From positions 1 through 64,000 of the forward strand of contig DGRE01000022.1 of NCBI GenBank assembly GCA_002389905.1: 64,000 bases of DNA. The letters run 5' to 3'. Position numbers and translations under genes: made by a program. The notes under the pieces were generated by a model. That model ran no database searches and was not told where the DNA came from. It was given only the letters and a program-made list of their open reading frames with translations. Source of the DNA: Hungatella sp. UBA4396. GTDB lineage: Bacteria; Bacillota; Clostridia; Lachnospirales; Lachnospiraceae. Of this stretch, positions 8,260 through 17,025 are shown piece by piece. Numbering within the stretch: position 1 is the stretch's first letter; each line of letters begins with the position of its first letter.

Positions 8260-9933
8260 TTGGAAAAAGTCCTGGATAACAATTATTATGACCTGATTAT
8301 TAATAATGTCTCCGTCCCCTCCTATGATACCGGAGACAATATTACCATGCTCAATTTCAGGCACTCCCTGCTTCACATTCCCGTAGGTGACGGGGACCCC
8401 TGCGTTCTGGGCCAGTATCCCTATCACAGCTTTCCAACTTTATACATTCCCACAGCCACCATCAGCATCGAAAAATCAGGCATCGGAACCGTTCAGAGAA
8501 ATCCGTTCTTAAGCCTCCTTGGCCGGGGCATTATCGTCGGTGTCATTGATACTGGAATCGACTACAGCCATCAGGCCTTCTTAAATAACGACGGCACCTC
8601 CCGCATCCTTTCCATATGGGACCAGTCCGTGCAGACAGGCGTACCTCCCGAAGGGTTTACCTTTGGTTCTGAATACTTAAGGGAATCCATTAATATTGCC
8701 TTAAGATCCGACAATCCCTTAGACATTGTTCCGACCACTGATCCCGTGGGCCACGGAACTGCCATTGCCAGCATTGCTGTCGGAAGACCTAATCTGGAAA
8801 TGGACTTTTCCGGCGTTGTTCCGGAAGCCGAGCTGGTGGTAGTGAAGCTAAAGGATGCAAAACAAAGCTTAAAAGCAATCTCTTTTGTACCGCAGGATTC
8901 CATTTGCTATCAGGAATCCGATATTATACTGGGAGTCCGCTACCTGGAAGCATTTTCCCTTGCCATAAACCGCCCTCTGGTCATCTGCATTTCCCTGGGA
9001 AGCAGTGAGGGCGGCCATGACGGAAGCGGCGCCTTAAGCAATTACTTAAATTTTTCTGCCAGACTTCCGGGAATCGGCGTTTCCATTTCAGCAGGAAACG
9101 AAGGCAACAGCCGCCGGCATTATTTTAACAGCACCACGGTCCCACCTTTTTACAATGATTTTGAGCTGAGAATCGGAGAGGCGGATAGAGTGTTTTTTAT
9201 GGAAATCTGGCCCTATGCCCTGGCCCGGCTTTCCATTGACATCTCCTCCCCCAACCGGGAATCCACCCAGCAGATATTTCCGGCCATCGGGGACTGCAGG
9301 TTGTTCACCTTCATCTTCACCCCCACCAGAATCTGGGTAAACAACGTTATTTTTGAGGAAGAAACCGGGGACCAGCTCATACTGCTGCGCTTTCAGGACC
9401 CTCTTCCCGGAATCTGGAGAATCCGGGCCGCAAGCATGGAGGAGGAACCTCTCTCCTTCCACGCCTGGCTTCCGGCCGGGGATCTGCTTTCAGATGAAAC
9501 CTTTTTCTTAGTTCCAAATCCGGATACTACCATAACCTCTCCGGGAAACGGCGTCAACCAGCTTACCGTCACCGCCTATAACCAGTTTAACGACAGCATT
9601 CTTGCCGAATCCAGCAGGGGCTACACCAGAAACGGGCTGGTAAAGCCCGATATTGCAGCTCCAGGCTATCAGATTCCCTGCGCTCTGCCAGGAAACCGGT
9701 ACGGCACCTTAACCGGAACCGGAGCAGCAGCAGCCCATGCAGCAGGAGGCATTGCCATGATCCTGGAATGGGCCATTCCCAGGGGAAATTACACATCCAT
9801 GACAGGCTATGATGTCAGCAGCCTTATCATCCGGGGGGCAAGGCGGACCAGCCCCATAGTTTATCCCAATAATATATGGGGATACGGGCAGTTGGACATT
9901 AATAACCTGTTCCAGAGGCTTACCAATATTTAA
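8260..9933 (+). CDS. Subtilisin-like (Csp-type S8) protein, catalytic Ser replaced by Gly
   Basis: A subtilase-fold protein of 557 residues resembling the clostridial CspA/B/C spore-germination proteins, with an insert (jellyroll-like) between the Asn and Ser regions. Numbered from the upstream ATG at 8224, the catalytic Asp109 (VIDTGID), His177 (GHGTAIAS) and oxyanion Asn292 (SAGNEGN) are present. The nucleophile motif reads GTGAAAAHAAG instead of GTSxAAA, so Ser is Gly500. It should be unable to cleave peptides. No signal peptide is seen. I prefer the TTG at 8260: GGAGG at 8247-8251 gives 8-base spacing, and it aligns with the start of the next paralogue, whereas the ATG at 8224 has no ribosome site. 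It heads a two-gene tandem. Function is inferred as structural or sensory, as for C. difficile CspC, which also has Gly at this position. Confidence 0.8.
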   Translation: MEKVLDNNYYDLIINNVSVPSYDTGDNITMLNFRHSLLHIPVGDGDPCVLGQYPYHSFPTLYIPTATISIEKSGIGTVQRNPFLSLLGRGIIVGVIDTGIDYSHQAFLNNDGTSRILSIWDQSVQTGVPPEGFTFGSEYLRESINIALRSDNPLDIVPTTDPVGHGTAIASIAVGRPNLEMDFSGVVPEAELVVVKLKDAKQSLKAISFVPQDSICYQESDIILGVRYLEAFSLAINRPLVICISLGSSEGGHDGSGALSNYLNFSARLPGIGVSISAGNEGNSRRHYFNSTTVPPFYNDFELRIGEADRVFFMEIWPYALARLSIDISSPNRESTQQIFPAIGDCRLFTFIFTPTRIWVNNVIFEEETGDQLILLRFQDPLPGIWRIRAASMEEEPLSFHAWLPAGDLLSDETFFLVPNPDTTITSPGNGVNQLTVTAYNQFNDSILAESSRGYTRNGLVKPDIAAPGYQIPCALPGNRYGTLTGTGAAAAHAAGGIAMILEWAIPRGNYTSMTGYDVSSLIIRGARRTSPIVYPNNIWGYGQLDINNLFQRLTNI

Positions 9934-9994
9934 CTGATTTTCTGCATAAGATGTACCATGACATCATCAGGCAGAACAGACAGGAGGCTCCATT

Positions 9995-11674
9995 TTGAGC
10001 AAAATACTGGACAATAATTATTACGATCTGATTATCAGCAACGTTTCGATCCCCTCCTATGACACTGGTGACAATATTACACCCATGACAGAGCGCCATT
10101 CTCTCCTTCATGTACCTGGAACCGGTGCGGAGCTGTGCGACTTGGGAGCCCGCCCCTATCATAACTTCCCCTCCCTCTATACCACGGAATCCACCATAAG
10201 CATTGAAAGCTCCGGCATCGGGACCGTCCAGCGAAATCCCTTTTTAAGCCTGTACGGAGCAGGAATTATGGTGGGCATTGTTGACACGGGAGTGGACTAC
10301 CGGCACCGGGCTTTCCGGACTTTGGGAGGGACCACCCGAATCTACTCCATATGGGACCAGGCGGACCAAAGCGGCACCATTCCCGAGGGCCTGACCTTTG
10401 GAAGTGAATATACGACGGAGATGATCAATGAGGCCCTGGCATCGGAAGACCCCCTTTCCATTGTCCCCTCTATTGATACCAACGGGCACGGAACCGCCAT
10501 AGCAAGCATTTTGGCAGGAAGTCCTGATCTGGAGCAGGGCTTTTCCGGCGTAGTCCCCCAGGCTCAGTTGGCTGTGGTTAAGCTGAAGGAGGCAAAGGAA
10601 AACTTAAAAAGTATTTTTTCCATACGAAATGATGCGGTCTGTTTTGCAGAGTCGGATATTGTTTTCGCAGTAAACTATCTGATGTCCGCAGCCGTCAGGG
10701 CAGGCAGGCCGCTGGTCATCTGCATTGCCTTAGGAAGCAGCCAGGGGGGACATGACGGGCGGGGCTTTTTAAGCAGCTACTTAACTTACATTGTGCAGCT
10801 TCCGGGAATCGGTGTCACCGTATCCGCTGGAAATGAGGGAAACAAAGGGAGGCATTACTTTAACAACACCTCAGTTCCTCCTTTTTACAACAACTTTGAG
10901 CTGAGGATCGGGGAAAGTGATAAGCAGTTCTGGATGGAAATCTGGCCCTATGCGCCCGGAAGAATCTCCATCGACATTTCCACTCCAAACAGAGAGTCTA
11001 CACAGAGAATTTTTCCTTCCATCAATGAATGCCGAAGGTTCAGCTTTATTTTCACCCAAAGTGTGATCTGGGTCAATAACATCGTATTTGAGGAAGAGAC
11101 AGGGGACCAGCTCATCCTCATCCGGTTTTCCAATCCCATACCCGGTGTCTGGTATCTGCGGACCCAGAGCCTGGAAGATGAGCCTTTTTCCTTTCACTGC
11201 TGGCTGCCCAACGGGGATTTGATTTCAGATGAGACCTTTTTCTTAAATCCAAATCCGGACACCACCATAACCTCTCCCGGAAACGGCACCCAGCAGCTTA
11301 CAGTCACCGCTTATAACCAGTTTAACAACAGCATTCTCCTGGAATCCAGCAGAGGGTACACGAGAAGCGGCCTTGCAAAACCCGATGTGGCTGCTCCGGG
11401 GTTTCAAATTCCCTGCGCAGTTTCCGGTCCGGGAGACCGTTACGGAACGGCAACAGGCACCGGAGCAGCAGCAGCCCATGCAGCAGGGGTGGTGGCCATG
11501 GTAATGGAATGGGCAGTTCCCAGAGGCAATTACCCTTCCATGACAGGCAATAATATTAACCGCCTCATTATAAGGGGGGCAAGGCGCAGTCCCGAACAAA
11601 CTTATCCCAATAATGTATGGGGATACGGACAGTTGGATGTAAACAACCTCTTTGAACGGCTTGCAAACATATAA
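9995..11674 (+). CDS. Second tandem subtilisin-like protein, catalytic Ser replaced by Gly
   Basis: A 559-residue close paralogue of the preceding gene, colinear from KILDNNYYDL to the NNLFERL end. Asp97 (IVDTGVD), His165 (GHGTAIAS) and Asn280 (SAGNEGN) are intact, but the serine position in GTGAAAAHAAG is Gly490. The same change in both copies suggests that activity was lost before the duplication. The start is TTG at 9995 with AGGAGG at 9982-9987. It follows its paralogue by 61 bases, with no terminator between them, and ends at a strong terminator. Without a catalytic serine a protease role is unlikely; partner binding or signalling (pseudoprotease) is the inference. Confidence 0.82.
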   Translation: MSKILDNNYYDLIISNVSIPSYDTGDNITPMTERHSLLHVPGTGAELCDLGARPYHNFPSLYTTESTISIESSGIGTVQRNPFLSLYGAGIMVGIVDTGVDYRHRAFRTLGGTTRIYSIWDQADQSGTIPEGLTFGSEYTTEMINEALASEDPLSIVPSIDTNGHGTAIASILAGSPDLEQGFSGVVPQAQLAVVKLKEAKENLKSIFSIRNDAVCFAESDIVFAVNYLMSAAVRAGRPLVICIALGSSQGGHDGRGFLSSYLTYIVQLPGIGVTVSAGNEGNKGRHYFNNTSVPPFYNNFELRIGESDKQFWMEIWPYAPGRISIDISTPNRESTQRIFPSINECRRFSFIFTQSVIWVNNIVFEEETGDQLILIRFSNPIPGVWYLRTQSLEDEPFSFHCWLPNGDLISDETFFLNPNPDTTITSPGNGTQQLTVTAYNQFNNSILLESSRGYTRSGLAKPDVAAPGFQIPCAVSGPGDRYGTATGTGAAAAHAAGVVAMVMEWAVPRGNYPSMTGNNINRLIIRGARRSPEQTYPNNVWGYGQLDVNNLFERLANI

Positions 11675-11683
11675 TAAAATACA

Positions 11684-11723
11684 AAATGCGTCTTGATGGC
11701 TCCCTGCCTGTCAAGACGCATTT
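11684..11723. terminator. Bidirectional terminator between the subtilase pair and cysN
   Basis: A perfect 13-bp stem: AAATGCGTCTTGA (11684-11696) with TCAAGACGCATTT (11711-11723), loop of 14. Almost the same stem recurs at 41003-41051. Confidence 0.88.
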
Positions 11724-11747
11724 CTTATGCAGCTGTTTTTTATTATC

Positions 11748-13439
11748 TTAAATTACCCAGAAATTCTCATTGCACACAATTCTGCGGTAGGTTTCAAATT
11801 TGGACCACTTGTTGTAAAATGCGATTCTGCTCTCCTTTTCCACGGCTTTATAGCCTTCCAAAAATTCCTTAAGCTCCTCTTCTGTCCCGATCTTTAACGC
11901 GAATCCCCTTTCATCGAGAACAGGCAGACCGCCGTATTCGTAAGAGTCAAGTCTTATGATATCCCGGACTTTACGGCTGCGGATTAAAATTGCGGCAGAA
12001 TCCTCAGGGGAAATAATATCAAAATAGTCGGGATAATGAAAGCTGTCTCCTTCTACGGGAACAGAATCGCCTACATGGTAGGTGGTTTCCTTTGTCTTTT
12101 GCCTGGATAAAAAGGCATTTTCCAGGTTAAAGTAAAATTCCTCAAAAATATATCCTTTGGCCTTAATTCCATCCTTTTCAAAATATGGCTTTTCTCCCTC
12201 TGTTTCCACCTGCTCCACAACGCCGCAGGCAGAGGTCATATGAGTGACCCGGTCAATGAGGATCAGTTCTCCAAGGGTTTTATTTCTCTTAAATTCATCC
12301 ACCACAATCTTTTCCGTAAATTTCAGGTCACAAAAAATAATCTCGTTCTTTGTGATATGGTCCGCTTCCAAATGGCTTCCAGAGTTTACATCAACCTTAT
12401 ATTCCACCTGGCTGATCACTGCAGGTATCATCTTGGTTCCCAGCTTCACAAGATAATCCTTTCCCGCCTGCAAAGGTTCATCATCCATCCAGAGGAGGGT
12501 TGCTTTTATATTCTTGGCCACGGTCAGCTCTCCTGTATCGGAAAGCACACATCCCCGGCTCACATCCACTTCCCGGTCAAGCTGGATGGTGACGGCCTGG
12601 CCTGCGCTGGCTTCCGGCCGCTCCTTATCGCCCACCAGAATGCTTTTTATGGACGCGGTTTCATTGCTGGGAAGGGTAACCACCTTCTGCCCTACAACTG
12701 CTTTCCCTGACTCCACCTGACCCTGAAAGCCCCGAAACTCATGACTTGGACGGCATACTCTCTGTACAGGCATATAAAAACCGGTGCCAATTTCTGTCTC
12801 GGAAACATCCACCTGCTCCAAATAAGTCAGCAAAGCTTCCCCCTGATACCAGGGAATGTTCTCAGACTTCTTTGTTACATTATCTCCTTCCGTTGCACTG
12901 ACGGGAATGATTTTCACGCTCTTAAGGGACAATTCTTCTGCCAGGGCCAGAATATCCTTTTCTATTTCCTGAAAACGCTCCTGGCTGTAATCAACCAGGT
13001 CCATCTTATTGACCGCAAACACGAAATGATTGATTCCCATTAAGGAACAGATTCTGGAATGGCGTCTGGTCTGAACCAGAACTCCCTGCTTCGCATCAAT
13101 GAGGATGATTGCAAGCTGGGCAAAGGAAGCACCTACAGCCATATTTCTGGTATACTCTTCATGGCCCGGTGTATCGGCAACAATAAAGCTCCGGCTGTCT
13201 GTGGTAAAATAGCGGTAAGCCACGTCAATGGTGATTCCCTGTTCCCGTTCTGCCATAAGGCCGTCTAAAAGGAGGGAATAGTCGATTTCTCCGCCTCTGG
13301 AGCCTACCTTGCTGTCCAGAACCAGGGCTTTTTCCTGATCTGCGTATAACAGCTTGGAGTCATACAGAATATGGCCAATGAGTGTGGATTTTCCGTCATC
13401 CACACTGCCGCAGGTGATAAATTTAAGCAATCCGTTCAT
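11748..13439 (-). CDS. cysN: Sulfate adenylyltransferase subunit 1 (GTPase)
   Basis: The GTPase subunit of ATP sulfurylase, which drives formation of adenosine 5'-phosphosulfate (APS) from ATP and sulfate in the cytosol. EF-Tu-like G motifs are clear: GSVDDGKST at 11-19, DTPGHEE at 89-95 and NKMD at 144-147. At 563 residues it is about 90 longer than E. coli CysN. The extra C-terminal part is not a CysC kinase domain (no second P-loop) and I do not recognise it. The ATG overlaps the cysD stop (TAATG), so the two subunits are translationally coupled. It is the last gene of the apr-cys operon. Confidence 0.93.
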   Translation of the reverse strand: MNGLLKFITCGSVDDGKSTLIGHILYDSKLLYADQEKALVLDSKVGSRGGEIDYSLLLDGLMAEREQGITIDVAYRYFTTDSRSFIVADTPGHEEYTRNMAVGASFAQLAIILIDAKQGVLVQTRRHSRICSLMGINHFVFAVNKMDLVDYSQERFQEIEKDILALAEELSLKSVKIIPVSATEGDNVTKKSENIPWYQGEALLTYLEQVDVSETEIGTGFYMPVQRVCRPSHEFRGFQGQVESGKAVVGQKVVTLPSNETASIKSILVGDKERPEASAGQAVTIQLDREVDVSRGCVLSDTGELTVAKNIKATLLWMDDEPLQAGKDYLVKLGTKMIPAVISQVEYKVDVNSGSHLEADHITKNEIIFCDLKFTEKIVVDEFKRNKTLGELILIDRVTHMTSACGVVEQVETEGEKPYFEKDGIKAKGYIFEEFYFNLENAFLSRQKTKETTYHVGDSVPVEGDSFHYPDYFDIISPEDSAAILIRSRKVRDIIRLDSYEYGGLPVLDERGFALKIGTEEELKEFLEGYKAVEKESRIAFYNKWSKFETYRRIVCNENFWVI

Positions 13440-14341
13440 TAGAAATACCCCTCTCTTTTTCTCTTTTCCATACTGGCCGCCCCGCCGTCTTTATCAATGA
13501 CCCGGCTGGTCCGTTCCGACTCCACGGAGCTTAAGGTTTCCTCAATGATTTCATCTAAGGTATCTGCTTCCGACAGCACACCTCCGGAAAGGGGGTAACA
13601 GCCCAAAGTGCGGAAACGGACCTTTTTCAGCTCAGGAACCTCTCCCGGTTTTAATTTCATGCGGTCGTCATCTACCATGATGATGTCATTGTCCCGGTAA
13701 ACCACGGGACGCTCTGCGGCAAAATATAAGGGGACAATGGGGATGTTCTCCTGCTTGATATACTGCCAGATGTCCTTTTCCGTCCAGTTGGAAATGGGAA
13801 ATACCCGGATGCTCTCCCCCTTGTAAATCTCCGTATTATAAAGCTTCCACATTTCCGGCCTCTGGTTTTTAGGGTCCCAGGCATGGGAGGCATTGCGGAA
13901 GGAGAAAATCCGTTCCTTTGCCCGGCTCTTTTCCTCATCCCGCCTTCCGCCGCCAAATGCCGCCGTAAAACCGTATTTGTTCAAGGCCTGTTTTAAAGCC
14001 TGGGTCTTCATAATATCGGTGTAAGCGGAGCCATGGTCAAAGGGATTGATCCCTTTTTCCACTCCGTCTTCGTTTATGTACTCCAGAAGGTCAATGCCAA
14101 GTTCTTTTGCCGTTCTGTCCCGGAATTCAATCATTTCTTTAAACTTCCAGGTGGTGTTTACATGAAGAAAGGGGAAGGGCGGTTTTTCCGGGTAAAATGC
14201 CTTTAATGCCAGGTGAAGCATAACAGAGCTGTCTTTTCCTATAGAATACAGCATCACCGGATTTTCACACTGGGCCGCAACCTCCCTGATAATATAAATC
14301 GCCTCTGCTTCAAGTTCATCAAGATGGGATAATTCACTCAT
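13439..14341 (-). CDS. cysD: Sulfate adenylyltransferase subunit 2
   Basis: The catalytic subunit of ATP sulfurylase (300 residues, usual length), which adenylates sulfate to APS. It is a PP-loop ATPase with the motif SIGKDSS at 33-39 and the family blocks FPFLHVNTTWKFKEM and AFGGGRRDEEKSRAKER. It lies between the AprB-like gene and cysN and overlaps cysN by one base. The order apr-cysD-cysN means that activation and reduction of sulfate are made from one transcript. GGAGG precedes the ATG. Confidence 0.95.
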   Translation of the reverse strand: MSELSHLDELEAEAIYIIREVAAQCENPVMLYSIGKDSSVMLHLALKAFYPEKPPFPFLHVNTTWKFKEMIEFRDRTAKELGIDLLEYINEDGVEKGINPFDHGSAYTDIMKTQALKQALNKYGFTAAFGGGRRDEEKSRAKERIFSFRNASHAWDPKNQRPEMWKLYNTEIYKGESIRVFPISNWTEKDIWQYIKQENIPIVPLYFAAERPVVYRDNDIIMVDDDRMKLKPGEVPELKKVRFRTLGCYPLSGGVLSEADTLDEIIEETLSSVESERTSRVIDKDGGAASMEKRKREGYF

Positions 14342-14351
14342 AATAATCCTC

Positions 14352-14663
14352 CTAATACTTATTTGAATTTTTGCTGTTTACATCAATAACCATGACAGTA
14401 CCGTCGTTTTTCGTGATATTCCAATGAAGAATATCCCCTTCATAAGAAACGTTCATAGTTCCTCCGTTTCCGCCGATATCGGCCCCTAAATAAAACTCAA
14501 TGGCAGCAGCCCTGCATTCCTTGACGCAGGAGACGCAGCCCCAGCAGTCCCTGGGGTATTTTACAAAGGCTTTGCCGTCTCTTTCTTTTATCAGGCTTCC
14601 CGGACAGACGGATATGCACTGAAAACAGCCCACACACTTGTTTTCATCAATTCTGATGCTCAT
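14352..14663 (-). CDS. aprB: APS reductase, iron-sulfur subunit (AprB-like)
   Basis: A 103-residue ferredoxin-like subunit that passes electrons to the flavin subunit. Two [4Fe-4S] motifs are visible: CVGCFQCISVCP (11-22) and CWGCVSCVKEC (about 40-50). It is shorter than the AprB of dissimilatory sulfate reducers (around 150 residues), lacking most of the C-terminal tail that wraps AprA there. That fits the assimilatory AprAB-like enzymes of Clostridia. It overlaps the aprA end by 17 bases, showing translational coupling, and is followed 10 bases later by cysD. The assignment depends mainly on the neighbours. Confidence 0.85.
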   Translation of the reverse strand: MSIRIDENKCVGCFQCISVCPGSLIKERDGKAFVKYPRDCWGCVSCVKECRAAAIEFYLGADIGGNGGTMNVSYEGDILHWNITKNDGTVMVIDVNSKNSNKY

Positions 14664-16344
14664 ACTCTGCCCCTTTCACAATACTTTTTAAATTCAGACG
14701 GAGTTCTCCATCCACAAGCTTTGAATTCACGTATCCGAAATATTCCTCACGAGGCTCCTGGTAATCCAGGTTTTCGTTAAAGGAATGCCATCTGGTTTCT
14801 TTTCTGTAAAGCAGGTGGGCGATGACGGACCGGCACACCTCCAGCCGTTCTCTCAGTTCGTATACGAACATCAGCTCATGCATTTCGGAAGCATTCATAT
14901 GCTCTGCCAGCTTCAGCAGCCGGGTGATGTTTTCATCAGCCAGCTTCAATTGCTTTTCGTTAAACTGGTAATTGACTGAAATTCCTCCGGCATATTCATC
15001 CATGACCTTTTGCATGGCTTCTTCCAGGGCTTCCTGGGAGAACCGGGGCAGAGGATTGTTTAATACGGTTTCATACTCTTTTATCTTTTCCTCTGCATAT
15101 TGGCTGACAGTGTCTGGAACTGCTCTTTCGGCCTTTTCTTTTCCCAGCTTTTTGATTATATCCAGAGCGGCGATCTCTCCCTCTGCAAGGGCTCCGGTCA
15201 CGTATTTCTGAGGACAGCCCCCGGCTACATCACCTGCTGCATATAGGCCAATGATGGTGGTTTGCCGATTGGTATTGACCCAGTAGCCACTGGCAGTGTG
15301 CCCGCCTACAATATAAGGCTCTGTTCCTTCGATTTCCACATCTTCCTCACTTGGATTTTTTCCGCCTTCAATCCATCTTAAGGTCTGGCTGGGGGCCATG
15401 TTTAAGTAGGCTTTTAAAAGCTCTTCATCCTTTTCCCGGGTGATTCCCTTTGTTTGCAGGTAACAGGGCCCGTTGCCGAGCTGGCTTTCCTTTACGGTTC
15501 CATAAACCCTCTCGCTTGTGGTGAGTCCGTACTTTTCCTCATAAACCTCTCCTCTGGAATTGATCTGCTTTGCCCCTACTCCCTGGGCAATGGTTCCGGT
15601 GGGGGCAATGGTATCCTTGCACCGCAGTGCAATGAAACGCATCTCAAAGGAGGTCATCTCCGCTCCTGCCCGGATTCCCATGGCATAGCCTGCTCCGGTG
15701 TTAAAGGGAGGATACCACATCTTATGGCGGGAAAAGCCGGGATTGTTGGGCTTATACAGTCCGGCGGCACCTCCAGTGGAAACTAAAACTGCTCTGGCAT
15801 GGATCTCATAGGCTGTATCTTCTGTTATGTCAAAGCCTACGGCACCTTCCACCTGGTTGTTATGAACCAGCAGATCCGTTATATTCACATTGTTTAATAC
15901 CGTCACATTCTTAGCCGCATCAACGGCCTTTGCCAGGATTGGCTTGAAGTTTTCACCATTGATCTTGATGTTCCGGTTTCCTCTTGCAACGTATCGGCCT
16001 TTTTCATCCTTTAATATTACCAGCCCCAGTTTTTCCATCTCAGCGGTCACCTGGTTAAACCGCTCTGCCGCTGATAAAAGCAGGTCATGCCTGACGATTC
16101 CGCCTGCATCCTTTGCCGCATAGTCCACATAATCCTGGGGAGTTCTTCCCTCCACAATGTAAGCGTTGATGGCGTTGACACCGGCTGCAAGGCAGCCGCT
16201 TCTTTTAATGTTAGCCTTCTCAGCAATAACCACCTTTAAATTAGAATTCCTGCTAAGTGTCAGAGCCCCGTAGCAGCCTGCTGTTCCGCCGCCTATGATG
16301 AGCACATCTGCGGTGATGATCTCATGTTTTAATTTTTTACTCAT
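14647..16344 (-). CDS. aprA: APS reductase, flavoprotein subunit (AprA-like)
   Basis: A 565-residue FAD protein of the succinate dehydrogenase/fumarate reductase flavoprotein superfamily. With AprB it reduces APS to sulfite and AMP. The FAD dinucleotide motif is IIGGGTAGCYGAL near residue 17, and ERAVPD-type C-terminal helices follow the capping domain. The genes downstream (aprB, cysD, cysN) identify the substrate as APS rather than fumarate. No qmo or dsrAB genes are present, so the role is assimilatory. The start is the ATG at 16344, preceded by GGGGG with 7-base spacing; an in-frame TTG two codons upstream is less likely. It is the first gene of the operon and lies 32 bases downstream of the predicted transcript start. 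Confidence 0.87.
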   Translation of the reverse strand: MSKKLKHEIITADVLIIGGGTAGCYGALTLSRNSNLKVVIAEKANIKRSGCLAAGVNAINAYIVEGRTPQDYVDYAAKDAGGIVRHDLLLSAAERFNQVTAEMEKLGLVILKDEKGRYVARGNRNIKINGENFKPILAKAVDAAKNVTVLNNVNITDLLVHNNQVEGAVGFDITEDTAYEIHARAVLVSTGGAAGLYKPNNPGFSRHKMWYPPFNTGAGYAMGIRAGAEMTSFEMRFIALRCKDTIAPTGTIAQGVGAKQINSRGEVYEEKYGLTTSERVYGTVKESQLGNGPCYLQTKGITREKDEELLKAYLNMAPSQTLRWIEGGKNPSEEDVEIEGTEPYIVGGHTASGYWVNTNRQTTIIGLYAAGDVAGGCPQKYVTGALAEGEIAALDIIKKLGKEKAERAVPDTVSQYAEEKIKEYETVLNNPLPRFSQEALEEAMQKVMDEYAGGISVNYQFNEKQLKLADENITRLLKLAEHMNASEMHELMFVYELRERLEVCRSVIAHLLYRKETRWHSFNENLDYQEPREEYFGYVNSKLVDGELRLNLKSIVKGAEYEHQN

Positions 16345-16388
16345 ATTCAAACCCCCGCTTTCAAACCCTGTTGATTTTATGTATTGCT

Positions 16389-16423
16389 ATTTTATCCTTA
16401 TTAACATAGTTTGTCAATATGTT
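16389..16423 (-). promoter_or_regulatory. aprA promoter with sulfur-operon operator
   Basis: On the minus strand, -35 TTGACA (16412-16417), 17 bases, -10 TAAAAT (16389-16394). The inverted repeat AACATA-N9-TATGTT occupies 16403-16423 and covers the -35. It is an ATA-N9-TAT (T-N11-A) box of the LysR-type. The same element occurs upstream of metY and of the sulfate transporter. Confidence 0.75.
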
Positions 16424-16564
16424 TATATGTTATTCATCAAAAAGATATGCGTTTGCTTTTAAAAGTACAAACTTCTTTCTGGATTACTCTTGACAAGCAG
16501 AGGAACTTATCACATTATGGATGAAGAACTGGTTATCAAAAAAACACCAGTGGAGGTATGCTAT

Positions 16565-16993
16565 ATGGGAAAAATGACAGTATATCACGGAAGTTATACC
16601 TCCGTGGGACAACCTGAAATTATAAAAGGCAGAAATACAAAAGACTTCGGTCCCGGCTTTTACTGTACCATCACCCGGGAGCTGGCAGAGAGGTGGGCAA
16701 AAAGGTATGGTACACCTACGGTCAGCATCTATACTGTTCGTATGAATACCAGTCTGAAAATTCTGGAGTTTAAAGAAATGACTGAAGAATGGCTTAATTT
16801 CATCATCAATTGTCGTCATGGTATTACCCATGACTATGATATGGTAATTGGAGCCATGGCAAATGACCAGATTTACAACTTCATTGCCGACTATATAGAC
16901 GGCATCATCACCAGAGATCAGTTCTGGTCAATGGCAAGATTTAAATATCCCACACATCAGATTAACTTCTGCTCTGCCGCTGCTTTAAAATGA
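16565..16993 (+). CDS. DUF3990 protein, ADP-ribosyltransferase-like (possible toxin)
   Basis: A 142-residue cytosolic protein. The N-terminal VYHGSY, the FGPGFYCT block about 20 residues later and the following ELAERWA helix are the hallmarks of DUF3990. That family is grouped with ADP-ribosyltransferase folds, where His and Tyr in these two blocks bind NAD. The start is the ATG at 16565 with GGAGG at 16552-16556; the longer frame from TTG 16490 has no ribosome site. The next gene, 32 bases downstream, is DUF3791-like, a frequent neighbour. I infer a toxin-antitoxin or defence pair. Activity and target are unknown. Confidence 0.68.
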   Translation: MGKMTVYHGSYTSVGQPEIIKGRNTKDFGPGFYCTITRELAERWAKRYGTPTVSIYTVRMNTSLKILEFKEMTEEWLNFIINCRHGITHDYDMVIGAMANDQIYNFIADYIDGIITRDQFWSMARFKYPTHQINFCSAAALK

Positions 16994-17025
16994 CTGGAAT
17001 TCGTATCAAGTGAGGAGGTATAGAA

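Noticed and set aside
14352..16344. AprAB as part of dissimilatory sulfate respiration
   Set aside because: No qmo, dsrAB or sat genes are seen, AprB is short, and the genes are joined to cysDN; assimilation is the better reading.
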